From Thermobacillus sp. ZCTH02-B1 (GTDB lineage: Bacteria > Bacillota > Bacilli > Paenibacillales > Paenibacillaceae), in contig NZ_LZRU01000030.1 of the NCBI RefSeq assembly GCF_002159085.1, forward strand, positions 117,589 to 181,588: a stretch of 64,000 nt of DNA, written 5' to 3'. A program made the translations under genes and the position numbers. Shown in pieces: positions 1-7,822 of this stretch; position 1 is the stretch's first letter, and the number at the start of each line of letters is the position of its first letter. Below the pieces are notes generated by a model. That model was not told the origin of the DNA. It saw only the letters and a program-made list of their open reading frames with translations, and did no database searches.

Positions 1-176
1 CTGCCGCTGTCCGGCATGATGATGCCGAGGACCATCCGCATCGTCGTCGTCTTGCCGGCGCCGTTCGCGCCGAGCAGACCGTAGATCTCGCCCGCTTCGG
101 CCGTAAAGCTCACGCCGTTCACGGCCGTTTTGTCGCCGAATTGCTTCACAATGCGATCAACCTGAAGCGTGCTCAT
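1..176 (-). CDS. ABC transporter ATP-binding protein (3' end outside window)
   Basis: The first 58 codons of an ATPase read leftwards off the window. They contain a complete Walker A, GANGAGKTT, at residues 36-44, preceded by the usual YGLLG strand. The ATG overlaps the stop of the upstream ATPase gene by four bases (ATGA), so it is the last visible gene of the YtrA-type operon and translationally coupled to its neighbour. Having two ATPases behind one GntR regulator resembles Bacillus ytrABCDEF, whose second ATPase is YtrE. The signature and Walker B lie outside the window, so the subfamily cannot be set. Confidence 0.9.
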   Translation of the reverse strand, partial: MSTLQVDRIVKQFGDKTAVNGVSFTAEAGEIYGLLGANGAGKTTTMRMVLGIIMPDSG

Positions 177-1111
177 GTCCTGACCCCTTTCGTTCCCTGT
201 AATCCGACGGTCTTCTCCCGTTCGACCAGCACGGCGAGGATTTCGTCAAGTTCCATCGCATTGCGCCCGGCCGGCTCCAGCCCGCGGGCGGCAAGCCAGG
301 CTTCGGCTTCCCGCGCCGAGCTCGTCACCGCGCGGACGATGCCGCCGGTCTCCCCGAGCGCGGCCAGTCCCGGCATGCCCGACAGCGCGCCGAGCCATTG
401 CTCGCCGGACCCCATGAAGTAATATTGATGCCAGCTGGTGAGCGTCTCGTCCTTCTCAAACATGCCGAGCACCCTGCCGTTCACCATGAACACGATATAG
501 TCGGCCAGGCGCTTCACTTCCTCCACGACATGCGTGGCGATCAGGATCGTGCGCTCGCCGGACTCCATGTACCGGTGCAGGATGTCGATCATCGTGCGCC
601 AGGCGATCGGATCGAGCCCGGAGGACGGCTCGTCGAGCAGCAGCAGTTCCGGGCGATGGGCGAGCGTGAGCGCAAGATCGAATTTGCGCCGCATGCCCTT
701 CGACATGCTGCCGAGCCTGAGCGACGGGTTCACCTCGAACAGACGGATCAGATCCTGGTAATAAGGATCATCCCAATCCGGGTACCAGTACCGGTAAAAT
801 TCCGCCTTGTCCGCTCCCCGGAGCGCGCTGTCGTGACGGTACGGCTCTTCCGGCAGATAGCCGATGCGCCTCAGCAGTTCGGTCCGCTTGCCGCTGCCGA
901 TCCGCGTGCCGAGCACCTCGATGCTCCCCTCGTCCGGCTTCATGAGGTCGAGCATGAGACGGAACGTCGTGCTTTTGCCGGAACTGTTCGGCCCGACGAT
1001 CGCCGTCACGAATCCCGCCGGCACTTCCAAATCCAGCGGACCGAGCTGAAAATGCGATTGCCCGTAACGCACGCCGCTCAAGCGGACGGCCGGCTGACCG
1101 GATACACTCAT
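173..1111 (-). CDS. ABC transporter ATP-binding protein (YtrB-like)
   Basis: 312 residues, a full nucleotide-binding domain plus a C-terminal extension. Walker A reads GPNSSGKST (residues 40-48), the signature region is MSKGM (about 137-141, a degenerate LSGGQ typical of YtrB/BcrA-like exporters), and Walker B with its glutamate is LLLLDEP (156-162), followed by the D-loop SGLDP. The start ATG overlaps the stop of the GntR gene (ATGA) and its own stop overlaps the next ATPase start, so the operon is tightly coupled. It probably energises the ABC-2 permease encoded first in the operon. Substrate unknown; YtrA/YtrB systems are linked to cell-envelope antibiotic stress in Bacillus, and applying that here is inference. 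Confidence 0.92.
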   Translation of the reverse strand: MSVSGQPAVRLSGVRYGQSHFQLGPLDLEVPAGFVTAIVGPNSSGKSTTFRLMLDLMKPDEGSIEVLGTRIGSGKRTELLRRIGYLPEEPYRHDSALRGADKAEFYRYWYPDWDDPYYQDLIRLFEVNPSLRLGSMSKGMRRKFDLALTLAHRPELLLLDEPSSGLDPIAWRTMIDILHRYMESGERTILIATHVVEEVKRLADYIVFMVNGRVLGMFEKDETLTSWHQYYFMGSGEQWLGALSGMPGLAALGETGGIVRAVTSSAREAEAWLAARGLEPAGRNAMELDEILAVLVEREKTVGLQGTKGVRT

Positions 1112-1551
1112 TCCGCATCCCCCTTTTCGTTTTCCGCAGGGCCGCCTTCCCCCGGCAACGGCCGATTCTCCTTCCCTTCGCGCAGCGCCTGCTCGAACAA
1201 TGCCCGCAGCTCGTCATCGCTGCATTGCACCCTGCGTCCCGCCTCGATCGCCTCGCGCATCGCCGCGGCGACCGATTCCAGCCGGTGCCGGCTTCGCTTC
1301 TCGGGATCGACCTTCGCGACGAACGTGCCGGTGCCTTGGCGGGTGACGATCAGCCCTTCCGCCTCGAGGTCCTGGTAGACGCGGCGAATCGTGATGACGC
1401 TGCAATTCAGGTGCTGCGCCATTTCCCGGATGGATGGAAGCATGGCGCCCTCGTCCAGCCGGCCGCTGACAATGAGCGCCCGAAGCTGGACCTCGATCTG
1501 GTGGTACAGCGGTTCGGCGCTGTACGCGTTCAACCGGATCGACCTCCACAT
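1108..1551 (-). CDS. GntR family transcriptional regulator, YtrA subfamily
   Basis: 147 residues, the short YtrA length. The N-terminal winged helix-turn-helix starts with a block reading IRLNAYSAEPLYHQI, matching the usual I-x-[LI]-[DN]-x-x-S-x-x-P-[LI]-Y-x-Q-I opening, and continues with LPSIREMAQHLNCSVITIRRVY. No large effector domain follows, only about 70 residues for dimerisation, and the tail is charged. The ATG start agrees with the family alignment; a TTG at 1533 has a better-placed GGAGG and could be used instead. It lies second in the operon, 16 bp after the permease. Most likely it represses the operon by binding the 32-bp dyad at 2321-2352. Confidence 0.93.
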   Translation of the reverse strand: MWRSIRLNAYSAEPLYHQIEVQLRALIVSGRLDEGAMLPSIREMAQHLNCSVITIRRVYQDLEAEGLIVTRQGTGTFVAKVDPEKRSRHRLESVAAAMREAIEAGRRVQCSDDELRALFEQALREGKENRPLPGEGGPAENEKGDAE

Positions 1552-1567
1552 CGCGGCCCACCGCCCC

Positions 1568-2287
1568 TCATGACCAGAAGCTGCGCCGATTGATCCGGCG
1601 ATGGAGCAGCGCGACGAATCCGGCGACCGCCGCCGCCGCTGCGGCCAGCATCGCCGCGGCCGTCCCCCAGCTTCCCTCCGCCGCCGATTCGAGGAAGAAG
1701 GATACCGCGTTCGCGCCGAATACATTCAGGAGCAACGCTGTCAACAGAATACCGAAGACGAAGAAAATACAGAAATAATTGAAGTAGTCGCGGCCGGAAA
1801 ATCCGAGCTCGAGGTAGATCGTCATCACGCCGGTGACGACGCCGTATCCGAACCAGCACAGCAGGTTGATGAAAAATCCCGCCAACCCGATTCGGTCGCG
1901 CAGTTCCTCGAGCACCGCGTATTGAAGGCCGAAATACAGGAGGCAATTGAAGACCAGCACGAGCAGGAACACCGTCAGCCGGCCCGCGATGATCTGTCCG
2001 ACGCCGATCGGCATCGTGTGCCATTCCGCCAGTTTGCGCGAATACGTATCCTCCCGCCTGTAGCGGAACGAAGCCGGATCCAGCAGAAAGCCGAAGATCG
2101 GCATGAAAGCCATGTACCCGATATCCAGCCCCCACCATACGCGTTCGGGCATTTCCCCGGTCAAGAAAGCGTCCAGAAACAGAGTGGTCAAGCTGAAGCT
2201 GTATGCAAGAAAGATCAACGTGACCAATAAGCCCCGCCATGACATCCTGAACTCCTGCTTCGCAATCATCCAAGTACCTTGCCACAT
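1568..2287 (-). CDS. ABC-2 type transporter permease
   Basis: 239 residues with about six hydrophobic segments, including LLVTLIFLAYSFSLTTLFL near the N-terminus and an alanine-rich last helix before a basic tail. It is first in the operon, followed by the GntR regulator and two ATPases, so it is probably the membrane half of the exporter. The ATG at 2287 follows a GGGAGGGAGG run. In-frame starts further upstream (to 2347) would lie inside the operator dyad and are unlikely. A single permease serving two ATPases suggests that more operon genes lie to the left of the window. Confidence 0.85.
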   Translation of the reverse strand: MWQGTWMIAKQEFRMSWRGLLVTLIFLAYSFSLTTLFLDAFLTGEMPERVWWGLDIGYMAFMPIFGFLLDPASFRYRREDTYSRKLAEWHTMPIGVGQIIAGRLTVFLLVLVFNCLLYFGLQYAVLEELRDRIGLAGFFINLLCWFGYGVVTGVMTIYLELGFSGRDYFNYFCIFFVFGILLTALLLNVFGANAVSFFLESAAEGSWGTAAAMLAAAAAAVAGFVALLHRRINRRSFWS

Positions 2288-2320
2288 GTTGTTGAGCCGG
2301 CCTCCCTCCCGATCGACTCT

Positions 2321-2374
2321 GTATACTGTGTATATCATTATACACACTATACACGATAATCACACCTGAGTCAA
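2321..2374 (-). promoter_or_regulatory. Promoter and GntR/YtrA-type operator of the ABC operon
   Basis: On the minus strand TTGACT (2374-2369), a 17-bp spacer and TATAGT (2351-2346) form a sigma-A promoter. Positions 2321-2352 are a dyad with 14-bp arms and one mismatch around TCAT; its core is TGTGTATA-TCAT-TATACACA. It covers the -10 and the transcription start, as expected for an autorepressing YtrA-type GntR protein. Confidence 0.85.
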
Positions 2375-2402
2375 CACCTTTCCGCCCGAAACATCCAACC
2401 CG

Positions 2403-2446
2403 ACAAAAACAAAGCCCGGCCAACCGGCGTCCCGGTTGCCAGGCTT
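2403..2446 (-). terminator. Rho-independent terminator after ctaG
   Basis: On the minus strand a stem of about 15 bp with one bulge (arms 2412-2427 and 2432-2446) is followed by a T-rich run, TTTGTTTTTG. It lies just downstream of the ctaG stop and closes the cta operon. Confidence 0.85.
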
Positions 2447-2471
2447 CATGGAAATTCGAATGGGATCGGGG

Positions 2472-3395
2472 TTACGCGTGGTTCCCCGGGTTTCCCGCGG
2501 CACGAGCTGCGGGGGGATTCTCCTCCGCATCCCGTTCCTTCCGGAACCACTGATAGAACACATAGGCGAGAATGGATCCGTACATCACTTCCTGCACGAG
2601 CTTCATGATGATCCCGCCGGTCTGCTGATCTTCAAACGGGCCGAGCACGGTGAACGCAGACGGCCCGCCGGCCAGCTCGAGCACCGCCGCGGCGTTACCG
2701 CCGATGCAGTATCCGAGCGCGTCGGCCCAGATGGCCGGATCGGTGTAGACCCGGTACAGCGGTTCGCCGGCGAAGATGATCAGCGCGCAGGCCGGCGTCA
2801 GCAGCAGTCCGTTCGCGAAGATGTAGCCCATCTTGCGCAGTTCGCTCAGCCGGTTCCATTCGGGTACCGGGCCCACCACATGCCACCACATGAGGAACGC
2901 CGCGATGAGCAGAATCGCGTAATAGAGGGCGTGGATCACGTAGTTCGTCATGATGTAGTCGTGCACGGCCGGAACGTGATAGAATGAGAACAGGCCGTTG
3001 AACAGAAGCAGCGAGAGAATCGGGCTTGTGAGCCACCGGAATTTCCGCCAGAACGCCGCGCCGAACAGCGACCGCCAGATGAACGCCGGCGTGCCGAGCA
3101 GGACGAGCGGCGGAACGATGAGATAGGACAGCGACATGTTGATCATGTGGAACATGAAGTTCAGATGACCAAGCAGCTCCAACGGTCCGCCCTGCGCCAG
3201 ATAGAACAGCGCGAATCCGCTCAGCGCAAGGGTCCGACGCGAAGCGCCGACGGGCGGCTCGCCGGGCAGATGGTTCTCCCGCCACGGGCCGGTCCAGTAC
3301 AGATAGCCGATGGCGGCCAGCGCAACCCCGAAGAAGAAGAACGGGCTCCACAGCTCCTCGAAGGAGAAATAGGACAGATCCGGCATCATCGGCAA
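2472..3395 (-). CDS. ctaG: Cytochrome c oxidase assembly factor CtaG
   Basis: 307 residues, polytopic, with about seven transmembrane segments and conserved histidines in HLNFMFHMINM and FYHVPAVHDY, the pattern of the caa3_CtaG family. In Bacillus, CtaG is required for formation of active caa3 oxidase, probably by helping copper insertion. It is the last gene of ctaCDEFG, as in Bacillus, but separated from ctaF by a terminator-like hairpin that may lower its expression relative to the structural subunits. The start is a TTG with GGAGG six bases upstream; ATG at 3389 is the alternative. Confidence 0.95.
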   Translation of the reverse strand: MPMMPDLSYFSFEELWSPFFFFGVALAAIGYLYWTGPWRENHLPGEPPVGASRRTLALSGFALFYLAQGGPLELLGHLNFMFHMINMSLSYLIVPPLVLLGTPAFIWRSLFGAAFWRKFRWLTSPILSLLLFNGLFSFYHVPAVHDYIMTNYVIHALYYAILLIAAFLMWWHVVGPVPEWNRLSELRKMGYIFANGLLLTPACALIIFAGEPLYRVYTDPAIWADALGYCIGGNAAAVLELAGGPSAFTVLGPFEDQQTGGIIMKLVQEVMYGSILAYVFYQWFRKERDAEENPPAARAAGNPGNHA

Positions 3396-3421
3396 TCCGC
3401 ACCTCCGCTTCGCTGATAAAT

Positions 3422-3458
3422 GAAAAGAAGAGGCGATTCCGTCAAGACGCGCCTCTTC
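3422..3458 (-). terminator. Intra-operon terminator or attenuator between ctaF and ctaG
   Basis: A 9-bp perfect stem (3427-3435 with 3450-3458) is followed by TTTTC on the minus strand. It sits between the ctaF stop and the ctaG ribosome binding site and would allow only partial read-through to ctaG. Confidence 0.75.
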
Positions 3459-3468
3459 CCCTACCTCA

Positions 3469-3789
3469 TTACCACCATGTCCAATAGACGGCCATGATGA
3501 TCATCGTGAATACGATGACAACTCCGCTCAGAATCCCGATGATCGGGAACGTGTGCCCGCGATCCTTCATGTGCATCCAGAACGCCATCTGGATGAACAC
3601 CTGGACGCAAGCCATCAGAACCAGCATGGCGTAGACGAAGCTCGCCCGAACTTCACCCGTGACGACGACCGCGAACGCGAGAATCGTCAGGACCAGCGAA
3701 AAGATGTAGGCGATGATGTGCTTTTTCGGGCCTTCGTGTTTGACGCGCTTCTTCGGCTGCTCCGCGGCAGCGGCATGTTCGGCTGTCAT
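3469..3789 (-). CDS. ctaF: Cytochrome c oxidase subunit IV (caa3 type)
   Basis: 106 residues, the usual length of the bacterial COX4 family, with three hydrophobic segments after a lysine-rich N-terminus and the conserved block FIQMAFWMHMKDRGHTFP. It is a small integral subunit of the caa3 terminal oxidase in the cytoplasmic membrane. It begins 3 bp after the ctaE stop, so the two are almost certainly co-translated. Confidence 0.95.
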   Translation of the reverse strand: MTAEHAAAAEQPKKRVKHEGPKKHIIAYIFSLVLTILAFAVVVTGEVRASFVYAMLVLMACVQVFIQMAFWMHMKDRGHTFPIIGILSGVVIVFTMIIMAVYWTWW

Positions 3790-3792
3790 CGA

Positions 3793-4410
3793 TTATCCCA
3801 CCTTGCCCATCAGATAGACGACGGAAAAGATGAACACCCACACGACGTCGATGAAGTGCCAGTAGAGTCCGGCGACGTACACCTTCGGCGCGGTGTGGAG
3901 CGTAATGCCGCGTCTCAGCACCTGCCAGATCAGGAGCGAGATCCAGAGGATGCCGAACGCCACGTGGCCGCCGTGGAAGCCGACCAGCGAGTAGAACGAC
4001 GTGCTGAAGGCGCTCGCCGCGAACGTATGGCCGTGGTGCGCATATTCGACGAACTCGTAGATCTCGAGCCCGAGGAAGGCGAGGCCGAGCAGAACCGTGA
4101 CGACCAGCCAGTTCACCGTCGCCTTCGTCTGGTTCCGGTGCATCGCCTGGATCGCGAAGACGCTCGTCAGGCTCGAGGTGAGCAGGATCAGCGTCGCGGC
4201 CGCGACCACGGGGAGCGAGAACAGCTCGTTCGCGGTCGGACCTCCGTTCACCTGATCGCGCAGGGCGATGAAGACCGAGAACAGCGTACCGAACAGAACC
4301 GTCTCGCCGCCAAGGAAGAGCCAAAAGCCGAGCACCTTGTTGCGGCCTTCGAGCGTCGCCTTCTCCGGCTCGTGAGGCAGGACGCCTTCTGCGTGCGAAT
4401 GTCCGCTCAT
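3793..4410 (-). CDS. ctaE: Cytochrome c oxidase subunit III
   Basis: 205 residues with five hydrophobic helices, the short five-helix form found in Gram-positive caa3 and quinol oxidases. Typical subunit III elements include LGGETVLFGTLFSVFIALR in the first helix and the ends of LVGFHGGHVAFGILW. The ATG overlaps the ctaD stop by four bases (ATGA), implying translational coupling. It stabilises the core oxidase and has no redox centre of its own. Confidence 0.97.
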   Translation of the reverse strand: MSGHSHAEGVLPHEPEKATLEGRNKVLGFWLFLGGETVLFGTLFSVFIALRDQVNGGPTANELFSLPVVAAATLILLTSSLTSVFAIQAMHRNQTKATVNWLVVTVLLGLAFLGLEIYEFVEYAHHGHTFAASAFSTSFYSLVGFHGGHVAFGILWISLLIWQVLRRGITLHTAPKVYVAGLYWHFIDVVWVFIFSVVYLMGKVG

Positions 4411-6257
4411 GCTTTAACCCCCTTGGCCTGGATTTCTTCCGGTTCGATATGGTAACCGTGGTCTTCAATGACCGAGCGCAGCATCATGCAAATCAGCGTC
4501 ACGGCCAGTCCGGCGGCGGCTACGATGTGTTGATGATAGATGAAGCCGAAGCCGGCGATGAACAGGCCGACCGACATGATGAACGGCAGGATCGACGGAG
4601 ACGGCATGTGGATCGGTCCGAGCGGCTCGGCCGGCTGCATCTCCCGATTGCCCTCCATCTTCTCCTTCCAGTAGCAGTCATAACCGCGGATGAGCGGCAA
4701 TTGCGCGAAGTTGTACTCCGGCGCCGGCGAGGAGATCGCCCATTCGAGCGTGCGGCCGTCTTCCCACGGATCGTTCGTCGCGGTCCGCGGCTTCGCCGAC
4801 GTCACGATGACGTTGATCAGGAAGAAGATGACGCCGACGCCCATCGTGATCGCGCCGATCGTGCTGATCAGGTTCATCTCGTTGAAGCCCATGCCGTCCA
4901 GGTACGTGTAGATCCGGCGCTGCATCCCCGTAAGTCCGAGGAAGTGCTGCACGAAGAACGTCAAATGGAACCCGATGATGAAGAACCAGAACGTCAGCTT
5001 GCCGAGCGTCTCGTTCAGCTTGCGCCCGAAAATCTTCGGCCACCAGTAGTGCACGCCCGCGAACAGGCCGGACACCAGACCGCCCACGATCGTGTAGTGG
5101 AAGTGTCCGACGACGAAGTACGAGTCATGGTACTGGTAGTCGGCCGGCGCAGCCGCCAGCATGACGCCGGTCACGCCGCCCATGACGAACGTCGGAATGA
5201 ATCCGATCGCGAACAACATCGGGGACGTGAATTTGATCGAGCCGCCCCACATCGTGAACAGCCAGTTGAACACCTTGATGCCCGTCGGCACGGCGATCAG
5301 CATCGTCGCGATCGAGAACAGCGCGTTCGCGACCGGACCGAGGCCGGACGTGAACATGTGGTGCGCCCAGACCATGAAGCCGAGGAAGCCGATCAGCACC
5401 GTCGCAAACACCATCGAGCTGTACCCGAACAGGCGCTTGCGCGAGAACGTCGTGACGACTTCCGAGATGATGCCGAACGCCGGCAGGATCAGGATGTAGA
5501 CCTCAGGGTGTCCGAAAATCCAGAAGATATGCTCCCAGAGCATGATGTTGCCGCCCGCGCTCGGATCGAAGAAATTGCCCCCGAAGAGCCGGTCGAACAT
5601 CAGCGCGACGAGACCGACCGTCAGCGCCGGGAACGCGAGCAGGATCAGGAGCGACGTGACGAACGTCGCCCAGGTGAACATCGGCATCCGCATGAAGCTC
5701 ATGCCCGGTGCACGCATGTTGATGATCGTCACGAGGAAGTTGATGCCCCCGAGCAGCGAGCCGATACCGGAGATCTGCAGACCGAGCACGTAGTAGTCAA
5801 CGCCGGGCCCGTTGCTGAACGTCGTGCTCGCGAGCGGCACGTAGGACGTCCAGCCGGCGTCGGGCACGTGGCCGGTCAGCCAGCTGATGTTCAGCAGCAG
5901 GCCGCCGAAGAAGAACGTCCAGAAGCCGAGTGCGTTCACGAACGGGAACGCCACGTCCCGCGCCCCGATCTGCAGCGGCACGATGCAGTTCATGAGCCCG
6001 AAGATGACCGGCATGACGCCCAGGAAAATCATCGTCGTGCCGTGCATCGTGATCAGTTCGTTGAACGTGTCCGGACTGACGAAGTCATTCATCGGCTTCC
6101 AGAGCTGGATCCGGATCAGGATCGCTTCCAGGCCGCCGATCAGGAAGAAGAAACCGCCCGCAAGAAGATACAGGATGCCGATCTTCTTGTGGTCGACGGT
6201 CGTGAGCCAGTCCAGGATGCCCTTATATCGCTTCACCGCGTGCGAACCGTGAGCCAA
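4407..6257 (-). CDS. ctaD: Cytochrome c oxidase subunit I (heme-copper catalytic subunit)
   Basis: 616 residues with about 14 membrane helices. Metal ligands are visible: a heme a histidine in ITMHGTTMIF, the CuB histidine and cross-linked tyrosine in HPEVYILILP, the paired HH of WAHHMF, and GHFHYTIVGG carrying the heme a and a3 ligands. It reduces oxygen to water and pumps protons. It is the second gene of the cta operon, 33 bp after ctaC, with GGAGG about 8 bases before the ATG. Confidence 0.98.
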   Translation of the reverse strand: MAHGSHAVKRYKGILDWLTTVDHKKIGILYLLAGGFFFLIGGLEAILIRIQLWKPMNDFVSPDTFNELITMHGTTMIFLGVMPVIFGLMNCIVPLQIGARDVAFPFVNALGFWTFFFGGLLLNISWLTGHVPDAGWTSYVPLASTTFSNGPGVDYYVLGLQISGIGSLLGGINFLVTIINMRAPGMSFMRMPMFTWATFVTSLLILLAFPALTVGLVALMFDRLFGGNFFDPSAGGNIMLWEHIFWIFGHPEVYILILPAFGIISEVVTTFSRKRLFGYSSMVFATVLIGFLGFMVWAHHMFTSGLGPVANALFSIATMLIAVPTGIKVFNWLFTMWGGSIKFTSPMLFAIGFIPTFVMGGVTGVMLAAAPADYQYHDSYFVVGHFHYTIVGGLVSGLFAGVHYWWPKIFGRKLNETLGKLTFWFFIIGFHLTFFVQHFLGLTGMQRRIYTYLDGMGFNEMNLISTIGAITMGVGVIFFLINVIVTSAKPRTATNDPWEDGRTLEWAISSPAPEYNFAQLPLIRGYDCYWKEKMEGNREMQPAEPLGPIHMPSPSILPFIMSVGLFIAGFGFIYHQHIVAAAGLAVTLICMMLRSVIEDHGYHIEPEEIQAKGVKA

Positions 6258-6290
6258 GGGTAGAACCTCCTTTGAAACCCCACTGGTTGA

Positions 6291-7397
6291 TTATCTCTCT
6301 TCCTTGTCGGACGTCGCATCGTTGTTCCTGAGTTCCTCGGATTCGTAATGGAGCTTGTAATCCGCCAGGTAGCGGGCGATGCCCTGAAGCTCCTCTTCCG
6401 TCAGTTCCACCGTCGGCATCAGGTTGCCGGGCTTGACTTCTTGCGGATTCTTGATCCATCTGTACAGATTGTCGTAGACGGTGCCTTCGTGCTTGTATTT
6501 CGGATTGTCCGTGTTGACGAGAATGCCCGCGACCGTCTCGCGGTCGCCGATGCCCGTCAGGTCCGGATAAACCGGAACGCCCTTGTCGCCCACCGCATGG
6601 CAGGAGAGGCACTTCTTCTCGAACACTTCCGCGATCGCCGGATCCTCCGGCAGCTTCGCCGGCGCCTTCATGGCGCTGATCCAGTTCGCGTACGACTCCT
6701 CGTCCACGACCTTCACCTTGAAGTCCATCAGCGCATGCGCAGGCCCGCACAGCTCGGCGCACTTGCCGAGGAAGATGCCCGTCTTGTCCGGCGTCTTGAT
6801 ATACATCCGGTTGATGTTGCCGGCCGGGTTCGTGTCGATCTTGCCCGCCAGCGCCGGTACCCAGAACGAGTGCAGCACGTCGGCCGTCTTCGCCTCGATG
6901 ACGATCGTGCTGTTTTTCGGCACGACGAGCTCCTGCGCGGTCACGATGCCTTCCTGCGGATATTCGAACTTCCACCAGTATTGATGCGCGGTCACGTTGA
7001 CGAGGATTGCGTCCTCATCCTTGCTGTAATCCTTCGCCTGCCCAAACACCGTCTGCACGGTCGGAACGCCAAGAATGACAAGCAGAATCAGCGGAATGAC
7101 CGTCCAAATGATTTCCAGCTTGTGATTGCCTTCGACCTGCACGGGGATGCCGTCGTTCCCCGGACGGCGGCGGTAGCGGATGACCACGTAGATCGCGAGC
7201 GTGAACACCACGACGACGACCAGGGTCATGATCGAGATCGAGATCTTCATGATGTTGAGCTGCTCTTTGGCCACTTCGCCCTGCGGATTCAGCGGCGACA
7301 GATCCGCGCGCCCGCAAGCCGAGAGAAGCATTGCGGCTCCCGCGAGCAGAGACGTCAGTCGCAGCCATTGAAGCCACCGGTTCTTCAACACACCCAT
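6291..7397 (-). CDS. ctaC: Cytochrome c oxidase subunit II with fused cytochrome c domain
   Basis: About 368 residues from the chosen ATG. It has a lipoprotein signal (LLSAC lipobox), two membrane helices, a cupredoxin domain whose CuA ligands are in CAELCGPAHALM, and a C-terminal cytochrome c domain with heme motif CLSCH and a later methionine (NLMPTVELT). This fusion defines the caa3 class. It takes electrons from cytochrome c and passes them to CtaD. In-frame starts up to 7481 are possible, but those would lie within the row of regulator boxes, and the signal peptide fits a start at or near 7397. Confidence 0.96.
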   Translation of the reverse strand: MGVLKNRWLQWLRLTSLLAGAAMLLSACGRADLSPLNPQGEVAKEQLNIMKISISIMTLVVVVVFTLAIYVVIRYRRRPGNDGIPVQVEGNHKLEIIWTVIPLILLVILGVPTVQTVFGQAKDYSKDEDAILVNVTAHQYWWKFEYPQEGIVTAQELVVPKNSTIVIEAKTADVLHSFWVPALAGKIDTNPAGNINRMYIKTPDKTGIFLGKCAELCGPAHALMDFKVKVVDEESYANWISAMKAPAKLPEDPAIAEVFEKKCLSCHAVGDKGVPVYPDLTGIGDRETVAGILVNTDNPKYKHEGTVYDNLYRWIKNPQEVKPGNLMPTVELTEEELQGIARYLADYKLHYESEELRNNDATSDKEER

Positions 7398-7473
7398 CAA
7401 CCCCGCTTCTTCCGTATTCACAGTTGCCATTCGTGGCGCGGCAGGCGGCAAACTGCGTGTTCTCCCATCGTGC

Positions 7474-7535
7474 TGTGACATTTCGCACAGTTATTCTGTG
7501 ACATTTTGCACACCGATTCTGTGATATTTCGCACA
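7474..7535 (-). promoter_or_regulatory. Three FNR/CRP-like boxes in the cta leader
   Basis: Three 16-bp sites, TGTGACATTTCGCACA, TGTGACATTTTGCACA and TGTGATATTTCGCACA, start at 7474, 7497 and 7520, exactly 23 bp apart. Each fits TGTGA-N6-GCACA, one base from the FNR/CRP consensus TGTGA-N6-TCACA. They lie downstream of the promoter at 7553-7581, so a bound protein should block transcription. Repression of the aerobic oxidase under oxygen limitation is the simplest inference. Confidence 0.7.
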
Positions 7536-7552
7536 GTCAACCACTTTAATAA

Positions 7553-7581
7553 ATATAAGAGCTTGATCCATCGATTGTCAA
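7553..7581 (-). promoter_or_regulatory. Sigma-A promoter of the cta operon
   Basis: Minus strand: consensus TTGACA (7581-7576), a 17-bp spacer and TTATAT (7558-7553). Transcription from here would give a leader of about 150 nt carrying the three FNR-like boxes before ctaC. Confidence 0.8.
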
Positions 7582-7822
7582 CGAATCCGGGCGAGTTCAC
7601 AAATTGTTCCCAAAGCCGTCAAAACTCCGCCGCATGGAGTCTCCGGGACCGTCCGGCCTTCCCGGACCGCCCCGCTTCCGATCCGGGCGCGCAAGACCCG
7701 TCAACAGTTCCATTATCGCTGGTTTCATGGCGAATTATGTATGCCGGTTCCGCGCATAGTCCGGCGGCGCGGGCGTGAAACCTACTGGCGTGGACGAGAA
7801 CCGGATTCGGAGGTGCTTGACG
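7582..7822. other. Intergenic region between cta operon and YhcN-like gene
   Basis: Divergent spacer upstream of the lipoprotein gene. Apart from the cta promoter at its left edge and the GGAGG before the GTG at 7823, no convincing gene or site was seen. A sporulation-type promoter for the right-hand gene is expected but could not be assigned by eye. Confidence 0.5.

Noticed and set aside
4449..6263. 604-codon open frame opposite ctaD
   Set aside because: Antisense of a certain gene; Arg/His/Asp-rich composition caused by GC-rich third positions, no family features.
7474..7535. Short CRISPR or phage-repeat array
   Set aside because: Only three units with dyad structure matching FNR-type sites; no leader, no cas genes.
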